A stretch of DNA of 64,000 bases, taken from assembly GCF_000702625.1 (NCBI RefSeq), contig NZ_JNIS01000001.1:124001-188000 (forward strand). The letters are read 5' to 3'. The position numbers and the translations under genes were made by a program. Below the pieces are notes generated by a model. That model searched no databases. It saw only the letters and a program-made list of their open reading frames with translations, and was not told the DNA's origin. Below, one piece after another: positions 33,450 to 41,265 of the stretch. Numbering within the stretch: the stretch's first letter is position 1; the number at the start of each line of letters is the position of its first letter. The DNA is from Exiguobacterium oxidotolerans JCM 12280. Its GTDB lineage: Bacteria; Bacillota; Bacilli; Exiguobacteriales; Exiguobacteriaceae.

Positions 33450-33751
33450 GTCATGCAAAACGATGAAACGTCCTGTCTGCCCAGCCATGCGGTGATTTCA
33501 GAGGCAACGAACATCCCCTCTCTTTTCCCGTTTTCTCATGGATTTAATCGAACGGTGACCGTTGATGTTTGAACAGTAATCTGTCTGAGTGTTGAAGCGT
33601 CAGCGTTGTCCTTTGATCGTTGAACATTCAGCTTTGACCGGACGGTCGCAAGGACCATCTTGGATGCTAATCGGTCAACCGATTAGAAGATGTCCGTTCT
33701 CGCACGGACAACGCGTGTTCGGTTATGAAATCATCAGACAAACAGGACGGT
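33411..33751 (-). ncRNA. Structured noncoding RNA candidate or long 5' leader
   Basis: There is no credible gene in these ~340 bases. On the minus strand the 5' end (CGTCCTGTTTG, 33739-33749) pairs over 11 bp with CAGACAGGACG at 33469-33479, giving a long-range closing helix; one pair is G-U and would be a C-A mismatch on the plus strand. Inside are several local hairpins: GTCCGT/ACGGAC, CTAATCGGT/ACCGATTAG enclosed by CATCTT/AAGATG, GACC/GGTC, AACGG/CCGTT and AGAGG/CCTCT. A strong terminator follows. I found no tmRNA, SRP, 6S, RNase P or T-box landmarks. It may be an independent RNA or a riboswitch-like leader of the RDD-like gene. Confidence 0.5.
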
Positions 33752-33755
33752 ATGT

Positions 33756-34391
33756 TTAGATTAATATTTTCGTAAGTGTATTACTTTCAGATAGACTGAA
33801 ATCGACTTCGGCATCAAATGCATCGATTGTCTCGTCTAACTGTTGAATGACTTGACGAAGACCGGAAGGGTCAATCAATTTCGGTTCTAATCGTTGGATG
33901 AACAGACGGCGCGTTTTTTCAATTTCTTCCGCGTCCCCTTTTTCACGCGCACCGTATGTCGCTTCGATATGATTTTCTGCGCGCCGCTCGATCTCGATAC
34001 GCTCCTGTTCAATCGTTTGCTCCACTTCATGCAGTTGTGTTTTGAGTGTTTGTAACAATTGGCGATCGTAGTCAAGACCCGTATCGCGACGATCAATCGC
34101 CTCCGCGACCGTCATCTCGGTCCCGGCGATCCGGACACGCGTCACGGCATTCGATGCGGTAATCGCTGCTTTGATTTGATTTCGACGCTCAATCAATGCG
34201 CGAATCGACTGGAGATTTGCCGCCGCTTCCGTCGCGAACTGTTCGACGTTCGGAAAACCGACAGGCGGTTTGTCTCCCATATGCAATCCGATAAAGTGAC
34301 CAAGCTGACCTTTTTTAATCCGTTTATCTAACATTTTTAATTCTACTAATCCACGATGGATCGACATCTCAATCTGCTCGATGTTCGCCAC
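33756..34391 (-). CDS. Coiled-coil hypothetical protein, 211 residues
   Basis: A soluble, highly charged, almost entirely helical protein. It begins 'IEQIEMSIHRGLVELKMLDKR', has a central 'RVRIAGTEMTVAEAIDRRD' and a long coiled coil ('LLQTLKTQLHEVEQTIEQER' and on). I do not recognise it; the style is reminiscent of phage-borne structural or accessory proteins, which is an impression only. Its GTG start is very close to AAGGA, so the exact start is uncertain. The structured RNA begins 5 bases after its stop. Confidence 0.55.
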   Translation of the reverse strand: MANIEQIEMSIHRGLVELKMLDKRIKKGQLGHFIGLHMGDKPPVGFPNVEQFATEAAANLQSIRALIERRNQIKAAITASNAVTRVRIAGTEMTVAEAIDRRDTGLDYDRQLLQTLKTQLHEVEQTIEQERIEIERRAENHIEATYGAREKGDAEEIEKTRRLFIQRLEPKLIDPSGLRQVIQQLDETIDAFDAEVDFSLSESNTLTKILI

Positions 34392-34513
34392 TTCCTTTTT
34401 AGATACTCGTGAGCTCCGCTCTACCTTTTCAGCATAGCAGAAAACACTTTAAAAATCGGACAATCGATGTTCTTTTCAACCTTACAAACTTGTCATATAC
34501 TGATTTACCTTCA

Positions 34514-34522
34514 TGTTATAAT
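34514..34522 (+). promoter_or_regulatory. Extended -10 promoter for the 34569 dehydrogenase
   Basis: TGTTATAAT is a perfect extended -10 element about 47 bases before the ATG. A TTGTCA word lies upstream at a longer than ideal distance. Confidence 0.55.
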
Positions 34523-34568
34523 TCCATTATCAGGATATTCATGTTAAGAAAACGGAGGAACTGAACGT

Positions 34569-35495
34569 ATGCCACACAGACTGCAATTGACGGCCCCCCG
34601 GACGCTCGAATGGATCGAGCGCCCCTTAGCGCCCTTGCAAGCAGATGAAGTACTCATCCAGACATTACATGGAGCGATCAGCATCGGCGCTGAATTGCCG
34701 CAAGTCATGGCGACTGACCGATCAGACCTCGCCCCGATCTATCCGAAAGAAACCGGATACGAGAGTTATGGGGAAGTGCTGGCGATTGGAGCGGATGTCT
34801 CAGACATCCGTGTCGGTGACCGCGTCGTCGCTTTTTACGGCCATCACGACAGCGCCATCGTCCGCGCAGCAAAAGTCATTCCCGTCCCGCGCGACCTGCC
34901 GCCGCAACTCGCCTTATTGACGATCTTATCGTGTGACGCCGCAAAAGGCGTCCATAAACTCAATCCCCGTCCGTCGGATGCCGTCGCCGTGACCGGGCTC
35001 GGGACGATCGGATTATTGACCGTCTTTTACTTACGTCACTATTTCGGTCTCTCGCGCATTGACGCCGTCGACCCGGACGAAAGGCGCCATGCACTCGCAA
35101 AACAGCTCGGGGCAACCCGCACGTTGACGTCCGGAAACGACCTCGAGCTGAATACTTATGTCGCTGCCCTCGAATGTTCGGGGCGGCAAACCGCGTTTGC
35201 GCATCTTCAGGAGGCACTCGCTCCAAACGGTCAGCTCTGCATTCTCTCTGACGGCAATTACGACGTCTTGTCGCTCTGTCCGAGCTTCTATGAAAAAGAG
35301 TTACGGATCGTCGGATCGAGTGACGGGATTGATTACCGCGCCCATGCGGACTGGTTTTTGCCGGTCGCCCGAAAGACACCTGCCTTACTCAAACTGTTTG
35401 AACAGTCAGTCGACTGGTCGGAGTTGATTCCTTGTTTCGAGGCTTTACAGGCAGGCGTAAAACCGTTAAAGGTGTTTATCAGCTACGACCGGTGA
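34569..35495 (+). CDS. MDR-superfamily (zinc-type-like) alcohol dehydrogenase
   Basis: A 308-residue medium-chain dehydrogenase. 'GYESYGEVLAIGADVSDIRVG' (substrate domain; the usual GHE is GYE) and 'AVTGLGTIGLLTVFYL' (NAD-binding loop) define the fold. The structural-zinc Cys cluster is absent, and the catalytic Cys/His ligands are not obvious, so it resembles the threonine/bacteriochlorophyllide dehydrogenase-like, zinc-poor branch. Substrate unknown. GGAGG precedes ATG. The last 30 bases overlap the convergent glyoxalase-like gene. Confidence 0.75.
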   Translation: MPHRLQLTAPRTLEWIERPLAPLQADEVLIQTLHGAISIGAELPQVMATDRSDLAPIYPKETGYESYGEVLAIGADVSDIRVGDRVVAFYGHHDSAIVRAAKVIPVPRDLPPQLALLTILSCDAAKGVHKLNPRPSDAVAVTGLGTIGLLTVFYLRHYFGLSRIDAVDPDERRHALAKQLGATRTLTSGNDLELNTYVAALECSGRQTAFAHLQEALAPNGQLCILSDGNYDVLSLCPSFYEKELRIVGSSDGIDYRAHADWFLPVARKTPALLKLFEQSVDWSELIPCFEALQAGVKPLKVFISYDR

Positions 35496-36089
35496 CTGGA
35501 TTTGTCTGACAGACACACCGTTCGGATCGACGGCTTCGATGTCTTCCCCCATAAAGATGACTTGCTGTAAGACGGTATGATTGCCAGGCACCGTCGTCAC
35601 TTCATCGATTGCCCGTCCGAACAACCGCTGCAACTCCTGTTCGAAGCCGATTTGTTTTGTTGACAGCTGAATCCGTTTCAGTGGTTGATCGTCTGATAAA
35701 ATCGCATCGTGATGCGTCTGCAGTTCAATCCGGCAAGCGTAAGGGGTCTGGATGAACGTCCGCCGTTCATTTGCTTGGATGGTCCAGCCCATCTGTTGTG
35801 CACGTTCGAGAAGCAGTGTCCGTTGTTCGGGTGTCACGAGAAAACCGAGATGGTCGAAGCGGACGGCTTTCCCGTGACCGAACGTAACGTTGATGGCACC
35901 GCGTTTCATCTCGATGATTCGAAAGCGAATCCCGTCGTCCCGGAAGTCATCCCATGTCAACGGCGGATCAAACGCGGTAAATGCTCCGTCGGTTTTTCCA
36001 ATCCGTTGCGTGACCGCAAACCCTAATTTTTCATAAAACTGCTCCGTCGCCTCAACGTTCGGCGTCCAAAGATGATAATGAAACAACAT
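35466..36089 (-). CDS. VOC/glyoxalase-family protein
   Basis: A 207-residue protein with the vicinal oxygen chelate fold. The N-terminal module is plain: 'FHYHLWTPNVEATEQFYEKL' then 'GFAVTQRIGKTDGAF', with a metal-ligand-type His and a later Glu ('CRIELQTHHDA'). A second, degenerate module follows ('KRIQLSTKQIGFEQELQRLF'). Similar to the YycE-like group of Firmicutes, with unknown substrate. ATG at 36089 lies 8 bases after GGGAAG and inside the 3' end of the upstream DUF5694 gene (38-base overlap), so the two are cotranscribed. Confidence 0.75.
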   Translation of the reverse strand: MLFHYHLWTPNVEATEQFYEKLGFAVTQRIGKTDGAFTAFDPPLTWDDFRDDGIRFRIIEMKRGAINVTFGHGKAVRFDHLGFLVTPEQRTLLLERAQQMGWTIQANERRTFIQTPYACRIELQTHHDAILSDDQPLKRIQLSTKQIGFEQELQRLFGRAIDEVTTVPGNHTVLQQVIFMGEDIEAVDPNGVSVRQIQSPVVADKHL

Positions 36090-36840
36090 CGGCACTACTT
36101 CCCTTCGCAATCAGTTCAGGGAACGTCATCACGTCGACGTCCCGACTGTCGTCTAAAAATTGTTGTATTAACGGTAAATGGGCGGCACCATAGAGGACGA
36201 GAATCCGTTCCCCCGGCTCCGCCAAATCAAGAATCCGGTTCGCGATCAACAGATTGCGGTAGTACCAGTACTGGATGACCCACCTCGCCCCGACGTGCGT
36301 CTCCGGATCCAGCCGGGCGAGTTGTCGGTACGTCCGGTGACTTGCTTCGACCGCCTGTTTGTCATTTAGTTGTTCAAGAAATGAGAGGTAGGTCTGCCCA
36401 AGTAATCTCGCTTCGAGTGCCTCGGATTTTTGTTGCTCGGCACGTATCAACCGGTCAAACGCGATCGGGTCGAGCTGTTCGAGTTCCGCAAGATTCGGGA
36501 CACCTTCTACCGTCTGATTCCAGTCCACCGCCTGCAAACCGGTCAGACCCGCCGAGCGCGCCACTCGAAACCCGAGTTGATGGCGTTCATTCGCCGTCAG
36601 CGTAAAGGTTTGCTTGAGATAAGCGGCGTAGTCGCCATTCAGTGCGTCCGCCTGCTCAGGCAAAATCTCTAGCGCAACTTCTGTCGGACGAAACGTTTGC
36701 AGGACTTCGACGACCTGTTGAATCTCCTGCTGCCGTTCGTCTGAAAACACATCAAAGATTCGCGGACGAAACAAGTCCCCGTTGTCAGGACGGTCCAGAT
36801 GAACGGTCCCGACGAGTAATACGGTTGCGCGTTGTGCCAT
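36052..36840 (-). CDS. DUF5694-like (TraB/ChaN-fold) protein
   Basis: A 262-residue protein. 'VLLVGTVHLDRPDNGDL' at the N terminus, 'FRPTEVALEILPEQADALN' and 'RILVLYGAAHLPLIQQFLDD' near the C terminus place it among TraB/Erythromycin-esterase/ChaN-like proteins, fitting the DUF5694 family. The conserved H, E and second H are present, so a metal-dependent hydrolase is possible; nothing is known of its substrate. ATG at 36840 is 5 bases after AAGGGGGAG. Confidence 0.75.
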   Translation of the reverse strand: MAQRATVLLVGTVHLDRPDNGDLFRPRIFDVFSDERQQEIQQVVEVLQTFRPTEVALEILPEQADALNGDYAAYLKQTFTLTANERHQLGFRVARSAGLTGLQAVDWNQTVEGVPNLAELEQLDPIAFDRLIRAEQQKSEALEARLLGQTYLSFLEQLNDKQAVEASHRTYRQLARLDPETHVGARWVIQYWYYRNLLIANRILDLAEPGERILVLYGAAHLPLIQQFLDDSRDVDVMTFPELIAKGSSADVVSLSSLDAER

Positions 36841-36963
36841 CGATACTCCCCCTTTTATCATTTCCATTTTACTGTAAAATGGAAGCTAATCCTAGTCGGT
36901 TTCATTAAAATAGACCTTCTGCTATTGGCAAAAGGCGCCTCGACCAATCACGAGAGTCCCCCG

Positions 36964-37377
36964 ATGGAGCTTTTGTTAGCAGCAGACCCATCTCAAAAAA
37001 TAGTCGATGAGTATTTGAAAAGAGGTCGATGTTTCGTAGCTGAAACAGGGAATCAACGGATTGGCGTGTATGTGCTTCTGCCGACCAGACCACAAACGAT
37101 TGAAATTGTAAATCTTGCAGTGGATGGGCAACATCAAGGTTACGGCGTAGGAAAATATCTTTTACGGCATGCCATTAAAACCGCGCAAACGATGAAATAT
37201 ACGACAATTGAAATCGGAACAGGCAATTCGAGCATCGGACAGTTGGCACTTTATCAAAAATGTGGATTTCGGATCGTCGGAGTCGACTTGAATTTCTTCT
37301 TGAGGCACTACGAAGAGGAGATTGTAGAAAACGGTATCCGGTGCACAGACATGATTCGGTTGTCTAAAGACATATAA
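36964..37377 (+). CDS. GNAT-family acetyltransferase, uncertain 5' end
   Basis: A GNAT protein with a complete acetyl-CoA site: 'QTIEIVNLAVDGQHQGYGVG' (Q-x-x-G-x-G), 'KYTTIEIGTGNSSIGQLALY' and 'QKCGFRIVGVDLNFF'. The frame is open well upstream, past the promoter region of the divergent DUF5694 gene, but no good ribosome binding site is seen for any start. ATG at 36964 (MELLLAADPS) gives 137 residues and may miss the first strand; relatives I recall have about 12 more residues ahead. The 5' end may be damaged, as the decayed region begins just downstream. Confidence 0.6.
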   Translation: MELLLAADPSQKIVDEYLKRGRCFVAETGNQRIGVYVLLPTRPQTIEIVNLAVDGQHQGYGVGKYLLRHAIKTAQTMKYTTIEIGTGNSSIGQLALYQKCGFRIVGVDLNFFLRHYEEEIVENGIRCTDMIRLSKDI

Positions 37378-37995
37378 AAGTTTCAACTTCCTTCATACCA
37401 AACAGCTCGTCTCGATTTTTTACAGATACGAACATTGCCTTGCTTTTACAGAATCAGTCAGCTCTTACGAATAACAAACCGATAAGAATAGCTCGAGCAA
37501 AAAAACGTGTAGTCAGTTATCCTCCTCACAGTTCATACTTTATGCAATTATCTTCTGCGCACAATGAGATGCTCTACATATGATTCAGGCATACACAGAA
37601 GCAAAGAACATCACAATTTCTCACTTCATGCGTGATTTAATTCTTAATCGTATCGGGAATGAAAACGATTTGACACGCTACCGTATTTTAATGGCAGCAC
37701 ACGAAAAGAAGTTTGAAGCCGTTACGTTCGAGAACATGAAACAAGATGCACCATAAGGTGAGTCTCATGATTGTTTTTCTCCGTCGTCATTATATAAATA
37801 CGTGGATCTAGTTCTTCGATTTCGTACATAGAAATCAGTCTTTTTTAACTCTATTCCTATAATATTGAAAGCATCACTTCACTAACATTGCGTAAGAACC
37901 ACAAACCTATTGCAAAATGCATATTCAACAAAACATCGATTCTACGAGATTCACTATATATTTTTTTAGAAACAAAAAGTTAGTTTTGATTTCAA
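37378..37995. other. Gene-poor, AT-rich flank with decayed sequence
   Basis: Over 600 bases without an intact gene. It holds the remnant of an antitoxin-like gene (37542-37756) and otherwise AT-rich sequence with no open frame or terminator I can support. It marks the left side of the accessory region. Confidence 0.6.
37542..37756 (+). pseudogene. Frameshifted RHH (RelB/DUF6290-type) antitoxin remnant
   Basis: The 3' part reads 'IQAYTEAKNITISHFMRDLI' and ends with 'KFEAVTFENMKQDAP'; this is the ribbon-helix-helix antitoxin pattern in which helix 1 carries 'A-x-x-x-x-x-S-D/H-F-M-R'. The preceding strand-like part, 'MQLSSAHNEMLYI', is in another frame and ends at a stop near 37583. Joined, they would make a typical short antitoxin, so a frameshift near 37570-37582 is inferred. 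There is no ribosome binding site and no toxin partner. The nearest GNAT and GH43 genes are unrelated. Confidence 0.6.
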
Positions 37996-38238
37996 TTAAA
38001 TCGGCTTATCAAAGTATGGCTGTTTATCGATGCTCCATGTAAAAACCTGTGTCCGTGTATGACGGTTCGGATCGTATAAAGGATCACCCTCAATTTCAGT
38101 ATATGTCCGAGCATGATAAATAATAACATGTTGTCCCTGTTCATCTACTGTAAAGCTGTTATGTACTAGTCCATATTGACCAGCCTCTTCGTTCGTAACG
38201 AATACGGGATGTGTTTTTTCTCGGTACGAAAACATCAA
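37996..38238 (-). pseudogene. 3' fragment of a GH43 arabinanase/arabinofuranosidase gene
   Basis: The 80-residue frame has the C-terminal motif of GH43 glycosidases: 'GLVHNSFTVDEQGQHVIIYH' then 'ARTYTEIEGDPLYDPNRHTR' and a 'W-x-x-D-x-x-P-x-F-D-x-P' end. Whole enzymes of this type have 300 or more residues and a five-bladed propeller; here everything before the last blade is missing, cut at a palindrome at 38231-38256. It is therefore the tail of a deleted gene and not functional. Confidence 0.75.
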
Positions 38239-38256
38239 GAGAGCTCTCTTGATGTT
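38231..38256. repeat. Perfect 26-bp palindrome at the break of the GH43 fragment
   Basis: AACATCAAGAGAG is followed directly by its reverse complement, with no loop. It lies exactly where homology to GH43 ends. It could be part of an old terminator or the scar of the event that deleted the rest of the gene. Confidence 0.7.
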
Positions 38257-38470
38257 GAAAATTTTAGAATATTGTTCATTTTTATGAACTTACTTATAAA
38301 TTTTTGATTATCAATCACCAATGCTTGGAGAGGGTTATATTAAATCTATTTTTTAAGTAGGACTAAGTACGTTATAGGTTTAAAACACATTTTATAAATT
38401 ATTTCGACGCCGAAATGTATACATATTAACGGAAGAATTGTCCTATATTATTTTTAAAAGAACATGTACT

Positions 38471-38680
38471 TCAAAGTTTCTCAAGGATGCGTAATTTAAC
38501 CGAATTACTGCGTGCTTCGCAGTTTCTCTTTGGCATTTCATAATTCTGTCCAGCTTTGATCGCATTGTGTGTAAGAACGTTCCATTTTATTTCGCTCGAA
38601 ATTGGAGGTAGCTTTCGTCCTAAGTTCTGAGAAATCTTTCTCAATAAAAATCCAAGCTCTAGATAGGTTTCTATTTCCAT
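38471..38680 (-). CDS. Doubtful small protein, 69 residues
   Basis: A frame starting 'MEIETYLELGFLLRKISQNL' with AGGAAG very close to the ATG. The product is basic and partly helical, with no recognised domain. It lies in decayed sequence, so it may be a relic or chance frame. Confidence 0.25.
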   Translation of the reverse strand: MEIETYLELGFLLRKISQNLGRKLPPISSEIKWNVLTHNAIKAGQNYEMPKRNCEARSNSVKLRILEKL

Positions 38681-38825
38681 TCTTCCTAATTTAGAAAGAT
38701 GAATATTGCTTATAACGTTTCTCAGTTAGATTTATGTTGTGAATCTACTTTACAAAAAACGGTTATGGGGATTTTTTTGTGTTTTTATCTATATTCTGTA
38801 CTTAATATACAATTCCTCATTATAA

Positions 38826-38875
38826 AATAAGAAGTATATATTCCCTCGTTGAAAGATGTATACTTCTTATTTTTT
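38826..38875. terminator. Bidirectional terminator before the island membrane protein gene
   Basis: AATAAGAAGTATA pairs perfectly (13 bp) with TATACTTCTTATT around a 20-base loop, with T runs on both strands. It follows the minus-strand stop at 38985 by about 110 bases. Confidence 0.75.
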
Positions 38876-38984
38876 GACATTTATTATGTAAACAATACTA
38901 TAACCATTATTACTCTTCATTAATAGACATTTATTTAATACTCGTTAATTTTAATTAAGCAACCTAATACCCATAAAAGCGGTA

Positions 38985-39779
38985 TTATCCGTTAATTCCA
39001 TTCTTATATTTCTTCATTAAGTACGAGAATAAAGTTATTAAAATTAATACAGATAGCCATAATACATACCCAGAAGTAACGATAAGACAGAATGCTAAAA
39101 TTATACCTAGAAATAATTCTCCAAATTTATCTGCATTCATTGATTTCTGTACCCATGAATCAAACATTAATATCAATAGAAAAATTAGCACTGAAAAACC
39201 AAGCGGCCTTGTTATTGAACTTAATTCTGTTTCTGCACTCAAATATAACGAAATCATAATCAACGTACCAAAGATAAAAAAAATTGATATTAAATATGGC
39301 TTAAACAATTCAGCGATTCTGATGCTTAATTTTTCCATATCAGAAAACAATCCTTCACTCTCATCATGTTCTAATTCCATTAAAGATTTTTTTACTTCTT
39401 TATCTAAGTAGATAGATATTAAATTAGTGATTGAATTAATTTTTTGACGATTTAATTCTTTAGAATTCATGATAAGAAGAATTTCTTTCAATGCTTTTTT
39501 GTTAATAACATGATAAGAGTCATGGACTACTTTAAAAAAATCGTCATTTCCTTTACTCAGATTTACATTTTTAGATTCATAGAGAATAGAGGAATAAGCT
39601 TTAATTCTTTTTTCATATAACTCCATTTTTATTTTCTTTGATTCTATTTGTTGTTGTTTGAAACCATTACTTAACCAAATAAAAAATACGATAATGATCA
39701 AGAGTAAAATCTTATTCGCATTATCTAAATTTATAACCTGATCAACTTGGTCAATAAGTTGCTTATTCAAATATACCAT
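38985..39779 (-). CDS. Membrane protein next to McrBC, unknown family
   Basis: A 264-residue AT-rich gene. One membrane segment lies near the N terminus (about residues 25-39, 'ILLLIIIVFFIWLSNGF'), then a basic helical region of about 120 residues facing the cytoplasm, then four more segments ('YLISIFFIFGTLIMISLYL', 'GFSVLIFLLILMFDSW', 'FLGIILAFCLIVTSGYVLWL', 'LSVLILITLFSYLM'). No family was recognised. It follows mcrC on the same strand after about 200 bases, so it may be an accessory of the restriction system or an independent gene. ATG at 39779 lies 8 bases after AGGAG. Confidence 0.6.
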   Translation of the reverse strand: MVYLNKQLIDQVDQVINLDNANKILLLIIIVFFIWLSNGFKQQQIESKKIKMELYEKRIKAYSSILYESKNVNLSKGNDDFFKVVHDSYHVINKKALKEILLIMNSKELNRQKINSITNLISIYLDKEVKKSLMELEHDESEGLFSDMEKLSIRIAELFKPYLISIFFIFGTLIMISLYLSAETELSSITRPLGFSVLIFLLILMFDSWVQKSMNADKFGELFLGIILAFCLIVTSGYVLWLSVLILITLFSYLMKKYKNGING

Positions 39780-39978
39780 TCTCACTTCTCCTGTTTTTCA
39801 GTAATTAAAATCATACAGAGCTGATCTTTTTCAATAAAGAAATAGAGCGCGTAATTGACATTTAAAAATTCGTAGTTCAAAAATATTTGCTTAGATAGTT
39901 AAAATCGTAAAATTCTTCAAGACATGGAGTAGTTTGCTCATATTGTATTTTTCATCCTCGTTTTAGTAGATCGTAAAG

Positions 39979-41265
39979 TCAATCAGATTTACAGTGATGC
40001 TCTGGATTATTAAGAAAACGAATTAAATCCTTCTCTCCGTGTACACAATCCAACAGATAGATAAATACGGTGATATCTTCGCTCGTGAAGCGGAATATCC
40101 TCTGATCAACGGCGAAGCTTTCAACGAGTGGATAAATGACGATCACCTGTTCGCTCGCGTATTTTTTAGCATATGCAAACATTTGATACATATCGGCCTG
40201 TGAGATCCCAAAATTGTTCACCTTAGGATTAAGGACCTTCCATTTCATGTCGATGATCCTCGTCTTCGTCACCTTATCAATACGGCACAAATACTTCATT
40301 ACGACATCTGGGACTAATCTGAACGATCCACTATCGAATAGATACTTCGCTGGTTTCTTAAGAGTCACTTCCCATTCGGCTCCAGCATAACTCTCGATTA
40401 ATTTCCCGACGTAACTCTCGAATAATTGGTTCATCGAGAAGAGGAGAGACTGAGTTCGAGTATTGCCTACCATATTTGAGATGTTTAAGTTGTTCAATAG
40501 AAGCCGTGACCATTCTAAACAATTAGTGTAATGTCCATTTTTTCGATTCTCAAGAACACTCGCAAACTCTTGATCGATTGTATGACTCTCTGCAACGCCA
40601 TCAAAATGATGTAATAGGCGACGTGCCTCGCGACGATTCATCGGATCTGATGCGATCAAAATCGTCTTCATCAACGCCTTCTTGAGGATCCGATTTTCTG
40701 GACAATCGATGCTGTATTCATCAAACGCGACGTAAAATCGTTCTTTATGTACATGGTTGATGGTAATCTGACGTGCGAAGTTCATCTTTCCTTTATAGAA
40801 CCGTACATTCTCTTCCTTCGTACGATAATCAGATTTCAATCCTCGCTTGACCACCCCAGACACTTCGCGAAGAAAAAGACTGATATATATTTCAAACATT
40901 GGCATTTTCGAGCTCCCAAGTTCCGTCGCATCAAAGGATTTACTCGGAAATTTACGCAACGTTTTTAACATCTTGAGCATCGCTGTACGGGCATCGACGT
41001 TTGTGGCATCAATTTTTGGAAGGATTTGAAGTTGTCTGCCGCTCGGCATCTGTAGAACACCAACGTAGTTCCTCGCCCGGATCACCTTACCGACACCTTT
41101 TCTTGAGGATAAGGTTAAGAAATCTAACCCATCCCGTCCTTCTTCCGATAACTCAAGCATCAGACTTTCCAGTTCCTTAAAGGTCTTTTTATCGATATTC
41201 CGGCCAGGTCCCGTGCACATGATGGCCTCATACTCCATCACCTCAATAACGTCATGCCTTTGCAT
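39979..41265 (-). CDS. mcrC: McrC-type subunit of a type IV restriction system
   Basis: About 428 residues. The N-terminal part ('GVLQMPSGRQLQILPKID') and middle ('LFLREVSGVVKRGLKSDY', 'FYKGKMNFARQI', 'FDEYSIDCPENRILKKAL') match McrC/LlaJI-like proteins. The C-terminal PD-(D/E)xK nuclease is seen as 'FRLVPDVVMKYLC' followed by 'TRIIDMKWKVL' (Asp, then Asp-x-Lys), and then 'GISQADMYQMFAYAKKY'. With McrB it should cut DNA carrying modified bases. Starts are crowded; ATG at 41265 gives a 14-base overlap with mcrB. Confidence 0.88.
   Translation of the reverse strand: MQRHDVIEVMEYEAIMCTGPGRNIDKKTFKELESLMLELSEEGRDGLDFLTLSSRKGVGKVIRARNYVGVLQMPSGRQLQILPKIDATNVDARTAMLKMLKTLRKFPSKSFDATELGSSKMPMFEIYISLFLREVSGVVKRGLKSDYRTKEENVRFYKGKMNFARQITINHVHKERFYVAFDEYSIDCPENRILKKALMKTILIASDPMNRREARRLLHHFDGVAESHTIDQEFASVLENRKNGHYTNCLEWSRLLLNNLNISNMVGNTRTQSLLFSMNQLFESYVGKLIESYAGAEWEVTLKKPAKYLFDSGSFRLVPDVVMKYLCRIDKVTKTRIIDMKWKVLNPKVNNFGISQADMYQMFAYAKKYASEQVIVIYPLVESFAVDQRIFRFTSEDITVFIYLLDCVHGEKDLIRFLNNPEHHCKSD

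Larger units (their letters stand above)
38257..38984. other. AT-rich stretch with one doubtful frame and a terminator
   Basis: About 730 bases with no well-supported gene. It contains the doubtful 69-codon frame at 38471, a 13-base word (CGAAATGTATACA, 38411-38423) also found in the 50-bp palindrome at 43595, and the bidirectional terminator at 38826. Confidence 0.55.

Noticed and set aside
33505-33540. Short leader peptide (MRKREKRGDVRCL) inside the structured RNA
   Set aside because: It has no convincing ribosome binding site and no repeated regulatory codons typical of attenuation peptides.
36832-36963. Upstream extension of the GNAT gene at 36964
   Set aside because: The open frame runs into the start region of the divergent DUF5694 gene, has no ribosome binding site and no homology to the GNAT fold.
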